Positions 7,770 through 16,153 are shown, counted from the stretch's first letter. The stretch: DNA of 64,000 nt from Stenomitos rutilans HA7619-LM2 (GCA_019358945.1 JAHHIE010000003.1:1-64000), one strand, 5' to 3'. Notes: generated by a model from the letters alone, not told the origin. Numbers and translations: made by a program.

Positions 7770-8558
7770 TCACGCTACACCCCAAACCCTTACCGTTCGA
7801 TCTTCGCTACCACTGATGATCAATTGTTTATCGGCACTAACAGCAACGGCAGTTACCAGACTGGTGTGTCCTTGTAAGGTGCAGAGTTCACGCCCTGACT
7901 TGAGGTTCCAAATTTTGATTGCGTTCTGGCTGCTACTAATGAGGTGTCGATCGTCGGTCAACGTGACGGAGGCGATCGTTCGTAACGCTCCTTTTTCGGG
8001 GTGGATCTGCTTCCCTGTTCTTAAATGCCATGCTTTAACGATGTGATCGCGCCCACGCATGGCAAAGGTTTCGCCATCGTCACTGACCGTAATGGCATAG
8101 ATGAACGAGTGTGCCTTGAGCGTGAAAATGGCTTCTTGTGCCCACCAGTCCCAAACGATAATGGTTTTGTCGCGGCTACCGCTGACTAGCGATCGGCCAT
8201 CAGGACTAATCGCCACGGCTGTCACTCCTGCCCAATGCCCCGCCAGCGTTGCCAGACATTCAAATAGCACGTAAGGATCATAGGCGGCTAAGGCTCGTTC
8301 TGCGGCTGCCTCGGTGCGTGTCTGCAACCTTAGATAAGCCGCCTTTTGCACTTCTATTGCTTTGTCCTGCAAGGCCTGCGTCAGCAACTCTAGTTCTAGC
8401 GCACCATACTGACGAGCTTCCACCAGGGCTGCAAGACGTTGAGCCGCGATCGGGCTGTTGAAGCGCTGTCTTACGCCCTCCGAGCCGCCCAACACCATCG
8501 ACCCAAACGGTGCAGGGGCAGAACCACCAAGGACGACATCGTATTCTCCGGGATGCAT
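7770..8558 (-). CDS. Short WD40-repeat protein with a helical N-terminal region
   Basis: The 262-residue product has a helical N-terminal region (about 1-105, AAQRLAALVEARQYGALELELL and a KAAYLRLQ repeat-like helix). Four WD40 units follow, ending in IIVWD, VKAWH, IKIWN and VRVWG. Four blades are fewer than the usual seven, so the protein must oligomerise, complete a propeller with a partner, or be truncated; the stop falls right after the last WD unit. It probably acts as a scaffold. The rrf2-like gene lies 136 bp downstream on the same strand. Confidence 0.75.
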   Translation of the reverse strand: MHPGEYDVVLGGSAPAPFGSMVLGGSEGVRQRFNSPIAAQRLAALVEARQYGALELELLTQALQDKAIEVQKAAYLRLQTRTEAAAERALAAYDPYVLFECLATLAGHWAGVTAVAISPDGRSLVSGSRDKTIIVWDWWAQEAIFTLKAHSFIYAITVSDDGETFAMRGRDHIVKAWHLRTGKQIHPEKGALRTIASVTLTDDRHLISSSQNAIKIWNLKSGRELCTLQGHTSLVTAVAVSADKQLIISGSEDRTVRVWGVA

Positions 8559-8639
8559 GGGTTGATTCTAGTAGTTAGTCAGAGGAAGAATAAGAGATTT
8601 CTAGTCGATGACGTACCTTGATTGTTAAAGGACGAGGAT

Positions 8640-8753
8640 GTGAGTGAACGACAACAAGTCGGATTGCATCGAGACTTATGGCACAACAACAGTATTGATG
8701 CTCCAGCCATGTTAGTTGGAGAAGAAATTAAGGTGGCGATCAAGGTATTATAG
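8640..8753 (+). CDS. Possible 37-residue ORF, unrecognised
   Basis: A GTG at 8640 preceded by AAAGGACGAGG opens a 37-codon frame with protein-like composition (SERQQVGLHRDLW, then APAMLVGEEIKVAIKVL) and a TAG at 8751-8753. An in-frame TTG six codons upstream is an alternative start. I recognise no family. It may be a small protein or the remnant of a longer gene. It lies between two minus-strand genes. Confidence 0.28.
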   Translation: MSERQQVGLHRDLWHNNSIDAPAMLVGEEIKVAIKVL

Positions 8754-8815
8754 CGGTCGCCACAAGCATTAGGACATTCTGAACAGCACTGATAACTCCT
8801 CTTCCTCGCTGATTT

Positions 8816-9256
8816 CTACTGGTCTCTCAGCATGGCAGACAACACGTTCGTCAAAACACTAATATCTTGCTCCGTTAAGTGGCGACCAAAATGTTGAGCA
8901 ATACTTTGAGCATACACCGCCCACATTTTCTGCTGCATCTCTAATCCCGCAGGCGCTAGGACGGCGAACGCACCTCGGCGATCGTCTTTACAGGCTTCTC
9001 GGTAGATCAGCCCTGCTTTTTCCAGACGATCGACCAGTCGGGTTACATCGGTGCGGTTTACGAGCAGCGTTTCTGCCAACTCGCTCAAACGCAGTCGTTG
9101 CTCAGGAGCTTGCTTTAGAGCAATCAGCACGTCATACCACTCAAAAGGTGGCAGTTCAGCCTGCCTAAAATCTTGCTCTACCTGCTCAACCAGGTGAGTA
9201 TGCACTGTCAGAAAGAGCTTCCATAGAGTGTTGCGAGCCGTTCCAAGCTGAGCCAT
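8816..9256 (-). CDS. MarR family transcriptional regulator
   Basis: The 146-residue product has MarR architecture: N-terminal dimerisation helices, a winged HTH at about 50-105 with LSELAETLLVNRTDVTRLVDRL as recognition region and the DDRRG wing, then a C-terminal helix. MarR proteins usually repress their own gene and divergent genes and are released by phenolic or oxidised ligands. It is divergent from the DMT-GST-NTF2-azoreductase genes across a 393-bp spacer that holds candidate operators, so regulation of that unit is a reasonable inference. Confidence 0.9.
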   Translation of the reverse strand: MAQLGTARNTLWKLFLTVHTHLVEQVEQDFRQAELPPFEWYDVLIALKQAPEQRLRLSELAETLLVNRTDVTRLVDRLEKAGLIYREACKDDRRGAFAVLAPAGLEMQQKMWAVYAQSIAQHFGRHLTEQDISVLTNVLSAMLRDQ

Positions 9257-9280
9257 TTCACCGATCTAATTAATTTCTAC

Positions 9281-9342
9281 TGTAATTATTGCATCTGCAA
9301 CTAAACAGTGGTATACCTTGAGTAGTTACAAATGTAATTATT
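9281..9342. promoter_or_regulatory. Candidate MarR operator pair
   Basis: The decamer TGTAATTATT occurs at 9281-9290 and 9333-9342, 52 bp apart, about five helical turns. The second copy overlaps the perfect inverted repeat TTACA-AA-TGTAA at 9326-9337. Both lie just upstream of the marR-like start and face the divergent operon. Assignment to this MarR protein is inferred from position. Confidence 0.45.
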
Positions 9343-9403
9343 TCAATCGCGACCATCTGCTCCAGCTCACTCACCTGTAACTAAAATCTGGGCTAACGGT
9401 GCG

Positions 9404-9475
9404 AAACCCGTTTCAACGGGTTGAAAGATGTGTGCAGTTCTCTACCCTTCGGGAAGGCAACGCCTACAGAGGACT
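9404..9475. repeat. REP-like hairpin and GGGAAGGCAACGCC repeat
   Basis: AACCCGTT at 9405-9412 pairs with AACGGGTT at 9415-9422 in a short hairpin. A CTTCGGGAAGGCAACGCC element follows at about 9448-9466. It resembles the interspersed elements of cyanobacterial genomes; a related one is at about 56200-56235. No gene lies in the rest of this spacer. Confidence 0.4.
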
Positions 9476-9649
9476 GCATGGTGTAAGCCAGCATTTTCAG
9501 CAGGGCAGGGCCAGCGATCGCTGAAAGCTTTGTCAGGCAACCAGGCTTTGTACAGTTGATAAACCGGGATCGGGCTGAGGGCTAGGAGCGGTATCTTTCC
9601 GTTCCCTTTTCTTCAATGACTCTCTCATGCTCCTTCTGGAGGTGTTTCA

Positions 9650-10564
9650 ATGGCTAACACTCCGCCTCGATCGTCTTCCTCCCAGACTCTTGGGCTTGTG
9701 GCTATTCTCCTGACAGTTCTGTGCTGGGCGTTTGCGGCAAATGTTGCCTTTGATTTGTTTACGACTGGCATCAATCCACTAGAGTTAGCAGGAGCCAGTG
9801 CCATGATTACAACGTTTGGGTTGGCAATCGTGCATTGTTTCTGGAGTTGTGGACAAGCTCAGCCAATGAACCTGAAACAATTTGTTTTGGGGGGCATTCT
9901 CGTGCTTCTGGTGGCAGCCGACTATGTTGCCATTCAACAGTTACCTGTTGCGATCGCGATCGTGCTTCTTTTTACCTCACCAATTCTGGTGGTTTTGTGG
10001 ACAGCACTCGCCGCTCACCGGATTCCCTCTCGCTCAGTGCTAATGGCCCTGGCACTGTCGATTTTGGGGGTCGTTCTAGTCTCGAAACTGCTGGAAAGCA
10101 GACTGGAGCAAGTCAACTGGTTTGGGATTGGAATTGGTCTGATCACAGCAGGATGCTTTGCTGCCTACGTTATTCTGAGTGAGCAATTGGTAGAGACAGG
10201 GGAACCTGTTGGCATCTTGCTAAAAACCTATGCGGTTGCCAGCCTATTTTGGTTGGCTTACCAGTTGACACAAGGATTGCCGCTTAATTTGCTTTCTCCT
10301 AACCACTTCTCAAAAGTGTTAGTGGTTGGAATCGTTGGAAATCTACTGCCGTATCTAATGTTTTTGTGGAGCATTCAACGCGTGAATGCTGAACGAGCCG
10401 CGATCGTGGCAACTTTAGAACCCCTGGTTGCTGCCATTTTGGCGTGGCTCTGGTTTGGACAAACCTTGACGTTACTGCAAATCATTGGGGGCGTTCTCAT
10501 CATGAGTGCCGTTACGGTTCTGCAACTCAAAGAGGCTGAGTCTGTTCAGGTTCAACGCCCGTAA
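9650..10564 (+). CDS. DMT superfamily permease (EamA family)
   Basis: The 304-residue inner-membrane protein has about ten hydrophobic helices arranged as two EamA repeats (about 15-150 and 160-295). The second repeat ends with the usual LEPLVAAILAWLWFGQTL and GGVLIMSAV segments. EamA transporters export amino acids, metabolites or toxic compounds; the substrate cannot be read from sequence. TGGAGGTG lies 8-9 bases before the ATG. It is the first gene of a same-strand group with a GST, an NTF2-like protein and an azoreductase, opposite a MarR regulator, which suggests efflux in a quinone or electrophile response. Confidence 0.88.
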   Translation: MANTPPRSSSSQTLGLVAILLTVLCWAFAANVAFDLFTTGINPLELAGASAMITTFGLAIVHCFWSCGQAQPMNLKQFVLGGILVLLVAADYVAIQQLPVAIAIVLLFTSPILVVLWTALAAHRIPSRSVLMALALSILGVVLVSKLLESRLEQVNWFGIGIGLITAGCFAAYVILSEQLVETGEPVGILLKTYAVASLFWLAYQLTQGLPLNLLSPNHFSKVLVVGIVGNLLPYLMFLWSIQRVNAERAAIVATLEPLVAAILAWLWFGQTLTLLQIIGGVLIMSAVTVLQLKEAESVQVQRP

Positions 10565-10621
10565 CCAGAGCAAATGCTGACCCTGCTGCAACACCTAAAC
10601 CCAATTGTAAGGAGTTCAATC

Positions 10622-11299
10622 ATGTTCAATTCAGAGTTAGAACTGGTGAGCCATCATCTGTGTCCTTATGTACAACGGGCTGTGATTACGCTGTTGGAAA
10701 AGGACATTCCTCACCAACGCACGTATATTGATTTGTCGAATAAGCCCGATTGGTTTCGCCAAGTCTCTCCACTGGGCAAAGTGCCTCTGCTGAAAGTAGA
10801 CCATGAGGTGTTGTTTGAATCGGCTGTTATTTGTGAATATTTGGACGAAATTACGCCAGGTTCACTTCATCCAGCAGATTCATTAATGAAAGCCAAGCAT
10901 CGCGCATGGATTGAGTTTGGCTCCAGCATTCTTAATACGATCGCAGGGTTTTACAACGCTACCACCGCAGATGCTTTTGAGCAAAAACGTCTTGACTTGG
11001 TTGATAAATTTACCTGGATCGAGCATCACTGGCAGGGAGAGCTATATTTTGCAGGAGATGAATTTTCACTTGTTGATGCAGTTTATGGACCTATTTTTCG
11101 TTACTTTGATGTGCTTGACACCATTGCTGATTTCCAAGTTTTTGCCATCACTCCCCATGTACGGAACTGGCGGCAAGCGCTGCGATCGCGTCCTTCTATT
11201 CAGCAGGCAGTCAGTGAAGATTACCCGCAACAGCTACGAACGTTTTTCACCCAACGGAATTCCTACTTATCTAGACTATTGTTTCTCAACATAGCTTAA
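10622..11299 (+). CDS. Glutathione S-transferase family protein with CPYVQR active site
   Basis: The 225-residue product has an N-terminal thioredoxin-fold GST domain and a helical C-terminal domain. Residues CPYVQR, with Cys14, take the catalytic position, as in omega/DHAR-like or beta-type GSTs; PLGKVPLL and ESAVICEYLDE are the cis-Pro and glutathione gamma-Glu binding segments. Cys-type enzymes usually perform thiol transfer or dehydroascorbate/quinone reduction rather than conjugation. The start at 10622 follows AAGGAGT; a longer frame to 10574 lacks support. It sits 57 bp after the permease gene in the MarR-facing unit. Confidence 0.9.
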   Translation: MFNSELELVSHHLCPYVQRAVITLLEKDIPHQRTYIDLSNKPDWFRQVSPLGKVPLLKVDHEVLFESAVICEYLDEITPGSLHPADSLMKAKHRAWIEFGSSILNTIAGFYNATTADAFEQKRLDLVDKFTWIEHHWQGELYFAGDEFSLVDAVYGPIFRYFDVLDTIADFQVFAITPHVRNWRQALRSRPSIQQAVSEDYPQQLRTFFTQRNSYLSRLLFLNIA

Positions 11300-11380
11300 T
11301 TTCCAGAGATACTTGCAATCTATACTTTTGACCCTGATTAATCTTAATACAGCCCAAAATAGTGCTCAGGAGAAGCCATC

Positions 11381-11773
11381 ATGCACCCATCTTTAGAGAT
11401 TAGCAACAATGATGTTTTGAAGCCCATTCAGACATTTGTTGATGCGGTCTTATCTGGAAATTCAGAGTTGATGAGAGAGGCGTTTCATAGCGAAGCTGCA
11501 TTAAAGTTTGTAGAAGCCGGAAGTTATGCAGAAACTGGAATCAACGACTACATTGAGTTCATGAAAAAGCAAGGCCCGCTGCCTCTAGCAATTGAAAATT
11601 TGACCGTTGATCAATTTGAAACGGGTGCTGCGGTCAAGGTGGAGTTTGTCCTACCAGAAGTCAAATTTATCGATTTCTTCCAGTTACTGAAACTTGACAG
11701 TGGATGGAAGATTGTCAACAAAATCTATGTGAAGCAGGAGCAAGTTCAGTTTGTGCAGCCTGCTATTACCTAA
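11381..11773 (+). CDS. NTF2-like (SnoaL/lumazine-binding type) protein
   Basis: The 130-residue product has the cone-shaped NTF2-like pattern: an N-terminal helix (VLKPIQTFVDAVLSGNSELMREAF), an AALKFVEAG strand and a C-terminal strand pair ending GWKIVNKIYVK. It resembles putative lumazine-binding or ketosteroid-isomerase-like proteins often found in stress operons. The ligand or reaction is unknown. AGGAGAAG precedes the ATG and the azoreductase gene starts 12 bp downstream, so the two are probably co-transcribed. Confidence 0.78.
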   Translation: MHPSLEISNNDVLKPIQTFVDAVLSGNSELMREAFHSEAALKFVEAGSYAETGINDYIEFMKKQGPLPLAIENLTVDQFETGAAVKVEFVLPEVKFIDFFQLLKLDSGWKIVNKIYVKQEQVQFVQPAIT

Positions 11774-11785
11774 GGGAAATATCTC

Positions 11786-12376
11786 ATGACTCACATTCTA
11801 CAAATAGATTCCAGTCCTCGTCTGGAACGATCGCACTCGCGAGCACTTGCAAGTGCTTTTTTGGAACAATGGAAACCTTATCATCCGGGTGCAATCATTA
11901 CCCACCGCGACCTGGTACGCGACCCGGTGCCCTATTTAGATGCTACCTGGATTACAGCAAAGTTTACAGCGGCTGCTGCGATCGCCCTTTCTGACGAGTT
12001 AGTTGATGAATTCCTGGCAGCCGATTGCTATGTGTTATCGGCCCCCATGTATAACTTTGGCATTCCGGCTGTTCTCAAATCTTACATCGATTATATTGTG
12101 CGTCCCAAACGTACTTTTGCCGTAACCGAGAATGGTTTCAAAGGACTAATAACGCATAAAAAAATGATCCTTGTTCAAGCAAGAGGCAGTGATTTTCGTT
12201 ATGGTTCAGCTTATGCTTCCATGAACTTCCAAGAACCTTACCTAAAAACTGTTTTTGGTTTTATCGGCATCACTGATATTGAGGTCATCAACGCCAATCG
12301 ACTGAATACTGAACTGCGCGACCAGGAGCTTGCTGCTGCCAGGACAACCATTCAAGCCCTTGCTGCTACTTGGTAA
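11786..12376 (+). CDS. azoR: FMN-dependent NADH:quinone / azo oxidoreductase AzoR
   Basis: The 196-residue flavodoxin-fold protein begins THILQIDSSPRLERSHSR, the FMN-phosphate loop of AzoR/AcpD. It carries the APMYNFGIPAVLKSYIDY flavin-binding segment and the RGSDF motif. The family reduces quinones by two electrons with NADH and also azo dyes, protecting against quinone and thiol stress. It ends the MarR-facing gene group, which fits induction by quinones. AAGGGA precedes the ATG. Confidence 0.92.
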   Translation: MTHILQIDSSPRLERSHSRALASAFLEQWKPYHPGAIITHRDLVRDPVPYLDATWITAKFTAAAAIALSDELVDEFLAADCYVLSAPMYNFGIPAVLKSYIDYIVRPKRTFAVTENGFKGLITHKKMILVQARGSDFRYGSAYASMNFQEPYLKTVFGFIGITDIEVINANRLNTELRDQELAAARTTIQALAATW

Positions 12377-12892
12377 GCGCTGGTTGCCAGTTCTCTCCTT
12401 GGTTCTCTATTCATTTAGCCTTTTCCTGCTAGGTACGACTCATCAATGGCGTTTGGCTCTCACCATTCCGTTTCTGTTGAACTCCAGGCCGAACGAGATC
12501 AAATTCACGCTCAATTTTTCCACGGCTGGAGTACGGCTGAAGGTTCCTCTGGTGGCAAGCGGAACTTGGACGCTGTCACCTGTGCGCAAATTCAAGAAGT
12601 TAGAGAACGTCATCTCTATGGCCGACTGGAACGTAATAAAGCTAAGAAGTGATTATCAATACCATCACGACTTACGCACTTGCCCCCTAAATACCCCAAA
12701 TCTGGAGGACTTCCAATCCAATCCCCCCCAAATTTGGGGGTTCAGGGGGGCGAAACTTAGTGAACTGAGTAAGTCGTGACCATATGATTTACGCTTGCCC
12801 TGACTGTAAGCTGCCCGTTGAAGTATGGGATGAAAAGCTGTAAACGGGTTTCCAGTTTAGGTACAAATGCCAAGTTGAAATCTCTGCCTGAT
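12377..12892. other. Spacer between azoR and the oxidase operon
   Basis: Frames open here (for example 12446-12652 plus) show no recognisable domain. The spacer holds a MITE-like element at 12665-12779. Directly after it a 19-codon frame (12784-12843) reads MIYACPDCKLPVEVWDEKL, with a zinc-ribbon-like CPDC. It may be the stump of a longer gene disrupted here, but that is speculative. Confidence 0.4.
12665..12779. mobile_element. MITE-like element, copy 1
   Basis: The element has terminal inverted repeats TCACGACTTA (12665-12674) and TAAGTCGTGA (12770-12779). Its interior begins GCACTTGCCCCC and contains the hairpin CCCCAAATTTGGGG at about 12724-12740. It is similar in length, ends and interior to the element at 40732-40845. 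It has no coding capacity, so movement would depend on a transposase elsewhere; none with matching ends is in the window. Confidence 0.65.
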
Positions 12893-13564
12893 TTACCAGA
12901 TATAAAGCAGGGAAAACAAAATAACCCAGATACCATCGACAAAGTGCCAGAACAAAGTGGTCGCACTAACCCCAAAGTGACCGCTGTTGTAGTTACCTCG
13001 GATAAACGATCGTCCCAGTATAATCACTTGCAAAATGACACCGCTCAGAACGTGCAACCCATGAAAGCCTGTCAATATGTAGAATGTTGCACCTATCAAT
13101 CCGGTTCGCAAGCCAAAATCAAGCTGACTCCATTCAATTCCTTGACCGATCAAAAAATAAGAACCCATCAAGATCGTCATCAACCATAGCCAGCGAAATT
13201 TAACCAGATGATGGCGACTGAGCGATCGCTCTGCCAGTTGAATCACAACACTGCTAGAGAGCAGAATGATCGTATTGAGGATGACAAATGTAGATCGTTC
13301 TGGCCCCGTTATTCCAGGGGGTAACCATTCAGAAGCTGTTAGTCGCAGAACAATGTAGGTAAAGAAAAAACTGAGAAAAATAATGCTTTCGGATAACAGA
13401 AAAACCACCACCCCAAACATTCCTTTGCCATGATGGTCTTCGTGGCTCCCGCCTCCACTGGGCAGAAAACGCCGCAACCAGGGGGGAAACTTTTGCCGTA
13501 ACCGTTCCAGGTCGATCGGGCTTTCATCAACGTGAATCGGTTTGGGCTGCGGTGAGCTACTCAT
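12893..13564 (-). CDS. ctaE: Haem-copper oxidase subunit III (ARTO-type operon)
   Basis: The 223-residue membrane protein has about five to six helices with the SESIIFLSFFFTY segment (conserved Glu of the subunit III lipid pocket) and GFHGLHVLSG near the C-terminus, typical of cytochrome oxidase subunit III. The start ATG at 13564 overlaps the 3' end of ctaD by 8 bp (ATGAGTAG), showing translational coupling. A longer frame to 13624 lies inside ctaD and is not credible. It is the last gene of the terminal oxidase operon whose subunit II lacks CuA. Confidence 0.92.
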   Translation of the reverse strand: MSSSPQPKPIHVDESPIDLERLRQKFPPWLRRFLPSGGGSHEDHHGKGMFGVVVFLLSESIIFLSFFFTYIVLRLTASEWLPPGITGPERSTFVILNTIILLSSSVVIQLAERSLSRHHLVKFRWLWLMTILMGSYFLIGQGIEWSQLDFGLRTGLIGATFYILTGFHGLHVLSGVILQVIILGRSFIRGNYNSGHFGVSATTLFWHFVDGIWVILFSLLYIW

Positions 13565-15230
13565 TAGAAACGTCTTCTCCTGATTGTGTTGCAGAAGCTT
13601 CACCGTAGGCTTTGGGATTGCCATAGTTATAGGGTGGAAAGATCACCTGAGGAATCTCAATAAAATTTTCTCTGGGAGGTGGCGAGGAGGTTGTCCACTC
13701 TAATCCGGTAGCTTGCCAGGGGTTATCAACGGCTCTACTGCCCGCCAGTACAGAACCGACCATATTAGCGATAAACGGTAGAGTTGAAACGCCTAATAAA
13801 AAGGCTCCTAAACTGGCGATGACATTCCACCCCTGGTATTCGGGCGGATAAGAGGCAACCCGCCGTACCATGCCCTGTAAACCCAGTGGGTGCATTGGGA
13901 AAAACGTCAGATTTGCTCCAATAAACGTTAGCCAGAAATGTAGTTTGCCCCAGCCTTCGGCATACATTCGTCCAGTGATTTTAGGGAACCAGAAATAGAT
14001 GGCGGCAAAGATTGCCATTGTGATGGTATTGAACACAATGTAGTGAAAGTGCCCCACTACAAAGTAGGTGTTATTGACATGTAAATCAAAGGAGTTAGCC
14101 GCCAGCATTACCCCTGTAATGCCACCCAAAATAAACATGGCGGCTCCTGCCATTGCAAATAGCATGGGCGTATCTAGATGCAATTTACCCCGCCAAATCG
14201 TGGCAGTCCACCCTAAAGCTTTAACTCCGGTCGGCACAGCTACCAGCATTGACGTAATCGCAAAGGTGATTCGCATCCAATCAGGAGTCGCGCTGGCAAA
14301 CATATGATGAACCCAGACAAAGATACTGACAGCCGCAATGCCTAAAGAGGCGATCGCTAATGAACGGTAGCCAAACAAAGGATTGCGGGCAAAGGCAGGC
14401 AACACTTCAGCAAAAATGCCAAAGGCAGGCAGTGCCATAATGTAAACCGCAGGATGGGAGTAGAACCAGAACAAATGCTGGTAGAGAACGGGATCGCCTT
14501 GTTGAGTCGGGTTGAAGATATTTGTACCGAAAGCAAGGTCAAATGTCAGCAGGATTAATGCGCCTGTTAGGGAGGGTAGGTTGATCAGTTGCAGCAGTTG
14601 AGCACTGAGAACCGACCAGACAAAGATAGGTAGCCGAAAAAAGGTCATTCCCGGTGCACGGAGCCAGACGATCGTCGTCACAAAGTTCACGGCACCCATG
14701 ATGGAAGAAATGCCAAGCAAAATCAGACTGATAATCCAAACGAGTTGACCAGAGGGGTTTTGTAGGCTCACAGGTGGATACGACCACCACCCCGCCTGCG
14801 CTGGACCATTGGGCAGTAAAAAGCTGGCAATTAGCAAAATGCCAGCGGGGGGAATCAGCCAGAACGAAATGGCATTCAGCAGCGGAAACGCCATATCTCT
14901 CGCCCCAATCATTAAGGGCACCAGATAGTTTGACAACCCTGCATTGAAAGGAATGATCCATAAAAAAATCATCACCGTTCCATGCAGCGTAAAGAGAGCG
15001 TTGTAGAGAGGACGATCGACCAGGTTTAACTCAGGGGTGATCAGTTCTGCCCGCACGAGCATCGCCATCAATCCACCGATCAGAAAAAAGATAAAGGTAG
15101 TGAGGATGTATTGCACCCCAATCACTTTGTGGTCAGTGCTGAAGCGAAAATAGTCCCGCCAATGGCGATCGATGGGTTGATTTAATTCAATCCCACCTGA
15201 ATCATCAGGCGAGATCGCAGGATTCGTCAT
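13557..15230 (-). CDS. ctaD: Haem-copper oxidase subunit I, YSHP (A2-like) type
   Basis: The 557-residue catalytic subunit carries the expected ligands: His83 (haem a), His259 with cross-link Tyr263, His308/His309 (CuB), and His394/His396 in VVGHFHY. K-channel Lys337 (PTGVK) and D-channel entry Asp112 (GARDMAF) are present. The usual GHPEV of A1 oxidases reads YSHPAVY here, so the proton-channel Glu is absent and a Tyr-Ser pair takes its place, the A2 hallmark. It reduces O2 to water in the cytoplasmic or thylakoid membrane. ATGA overlap with the upstream subunit II stop shows coupling. Confidence 0.95.
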   Translation of the reverse strand: MTNPAISPDDSGGIELNQPIDRHWRDYFRFSTDHKVIGVQYILTTFIFFLIGGLMAMLVRAELITPELNLVDRPLYNALFTLHGTVMIFLWIIPFNAGLSNYLVPLMIGARDMAFPLLNAISFWLIPPAGILLIASFLLPNGPAQAGWWSYPPVSLQNPSGQLVWIISLILLGISSIMGAVNFVTTIVWLRAPGMTFFRLPIFVWSVLSAQLLQLINLPSLTGALILLTFDLAFGTNIFNPTQQGDPVLYQHLFWFYSHPAVYIMALPAFGIFAEVLPAFARNPLFGYRSLAIASLGIAAVSIFVWVHHMFASATPDWMRITFAITSMLVAVPTGVKALGWTATIWRGKLHLDTPMLFAMAGAAMFILGGITGVMLAANSFDLHVNNTYFVVGHFHYIVFNTITMAIFAAIYFWFPKITGRMYAEGWGKLHFWLTFIGANLTFFPMHPLGLQGMVRRVASYPPEYQGWNVIASLGAFLLGVSTLPFIANMVGSVLAGSRAVDNPWQATGLEWTTSSPPPRENFIEIPQVIFPPYNYGNPKAYGEASATQSGEDVSNE

Positions 15231-16153
15231 GAATCACCCTCCTGAACTTCAGTAGATTTTGCAACGGCTTCAACCGCTTTGGAACTCCATCTCGCTTTAA
15301 AGAGTGTCTTGGGTGGATGCAGTTGTTCCGCAATCACTGAATTAATCTCATCAATGGGCTGTTGAGCGATCGCAACAAGCCACTGATTGTAAGCTTCTCT
15401 CGACTCCACATAAACATCTGCTTCCATGAGTGCAAAGTAGGTGCCGCTATACTGTGAGTCTTGCAAGCGATATTTACCGATACGATTAGGCGTCACCACC
15501 AAATCAATATCACGTTTAGGAATCATGTCTTGCTTGAGGCGAAAAGCAGGCACATAAAAGCCATGAATCACCGCTTCTGCCTGTAAATCTAGTCGAGTAC
15601 GTTCATTCACAGGCAAATGTAGTTCATGACTAACGGCTTGATTGGGGTAGCGAAATGTCCACTTCCATTGCGTCGCTATCACCTGAATTCGCTCGTCAGC
15701 GGGTTTGGGGGTATCTGAAGCAGCATTCGGAGACTCTACTGAGGCAGCGTGGGCTGGGGCTTCTAGGGGAAGCTGAACGATTTGTTTAAGTCCCAAAATA
15801 TTGAGTTGGCTGTAAATATTAGTATTTTGAAAAGCGATCCACAAGACGAGCAGCGTTGGAGCGGCTGTCCAGAGAATTTCTAGTTTGACGCTGCCTCTAG
15901 AGGGATGTCCTTCACTGTAGTCATCCGGTTTTGCTCGAAAAAACAGGGCAGAGTAGAGCATCATTCCCACCAGCCCCAGGAAAATAAACATACCGACTGA
16001 CACCAAAAAGCTAAATAAGGTGTCTACCCGCTGTGCTTCTGCGGTTGCTTGGGGTGGCATCCAGGTATAAGCTTGTTGCCCCATCCAATGACTGATGAGC
16101 ATTGCTCCAGCAATCAAAATAGTCAGTAAAAAGTATTCGAGGAACTTTAACAT
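15227..16153 (-). CDS. ctaC: Oxidase subunit II lacking the CuA site (ARTO / quinol-oxidase-like)
   Basis: The 308-residue product has two N-terminal membrane helices and a cupredoxin domain. Canonical CuA ligands align as follows (numbered from ATG 16153): the first His is kept (His197 in VIHGFYVP) and the Met is kept (Met243), but both Cys are Asp232 and Ser236, the Glu is Gln234 and the second His is Phe240. A CuA centre cannot form, so electrons are unlikely to arrive from cytochrome c or plastocyanin. This is the known signature of cyanobacterial ARTO, thought to use quinol. A GTG six codons upstream (16171) is an alternative start. Confidence 0.93.
   Translation of the reverse strand: MLKFLEYFLLTILIAGAMLISHWMGQQAYTWMPPQATAEAQRVDTLFSFLVSVGMFIFLGLVGMMLYSALFFRAKPDDYSEGHPSRGSVKLEILWTAAPTLLVLWIAFQNTNIYSQLNILGLKQIVQLPLEAPAHAASVESPNAASDTPKPADERIQVIATQWKWTFRYPNQAVSHELHLPVNERTRLDLQAEAVIHGFYVPAFRLKQDMIPKRDIDLVVTPNRIGKYRLQDSQYSGTYFALMEADVYVESREAYNQWLVAIAQQPIDEINSVIAEQLHPPKTLFKARWSSKAVEAVAKSTEVQEGDS

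Noticed and set aside
12330-12779. 149-codon plus-strand ORF after azoR
   Set aside because: It begins inside azoR, runs into the MITE-like element, and shows no domain or protein-like pattern.
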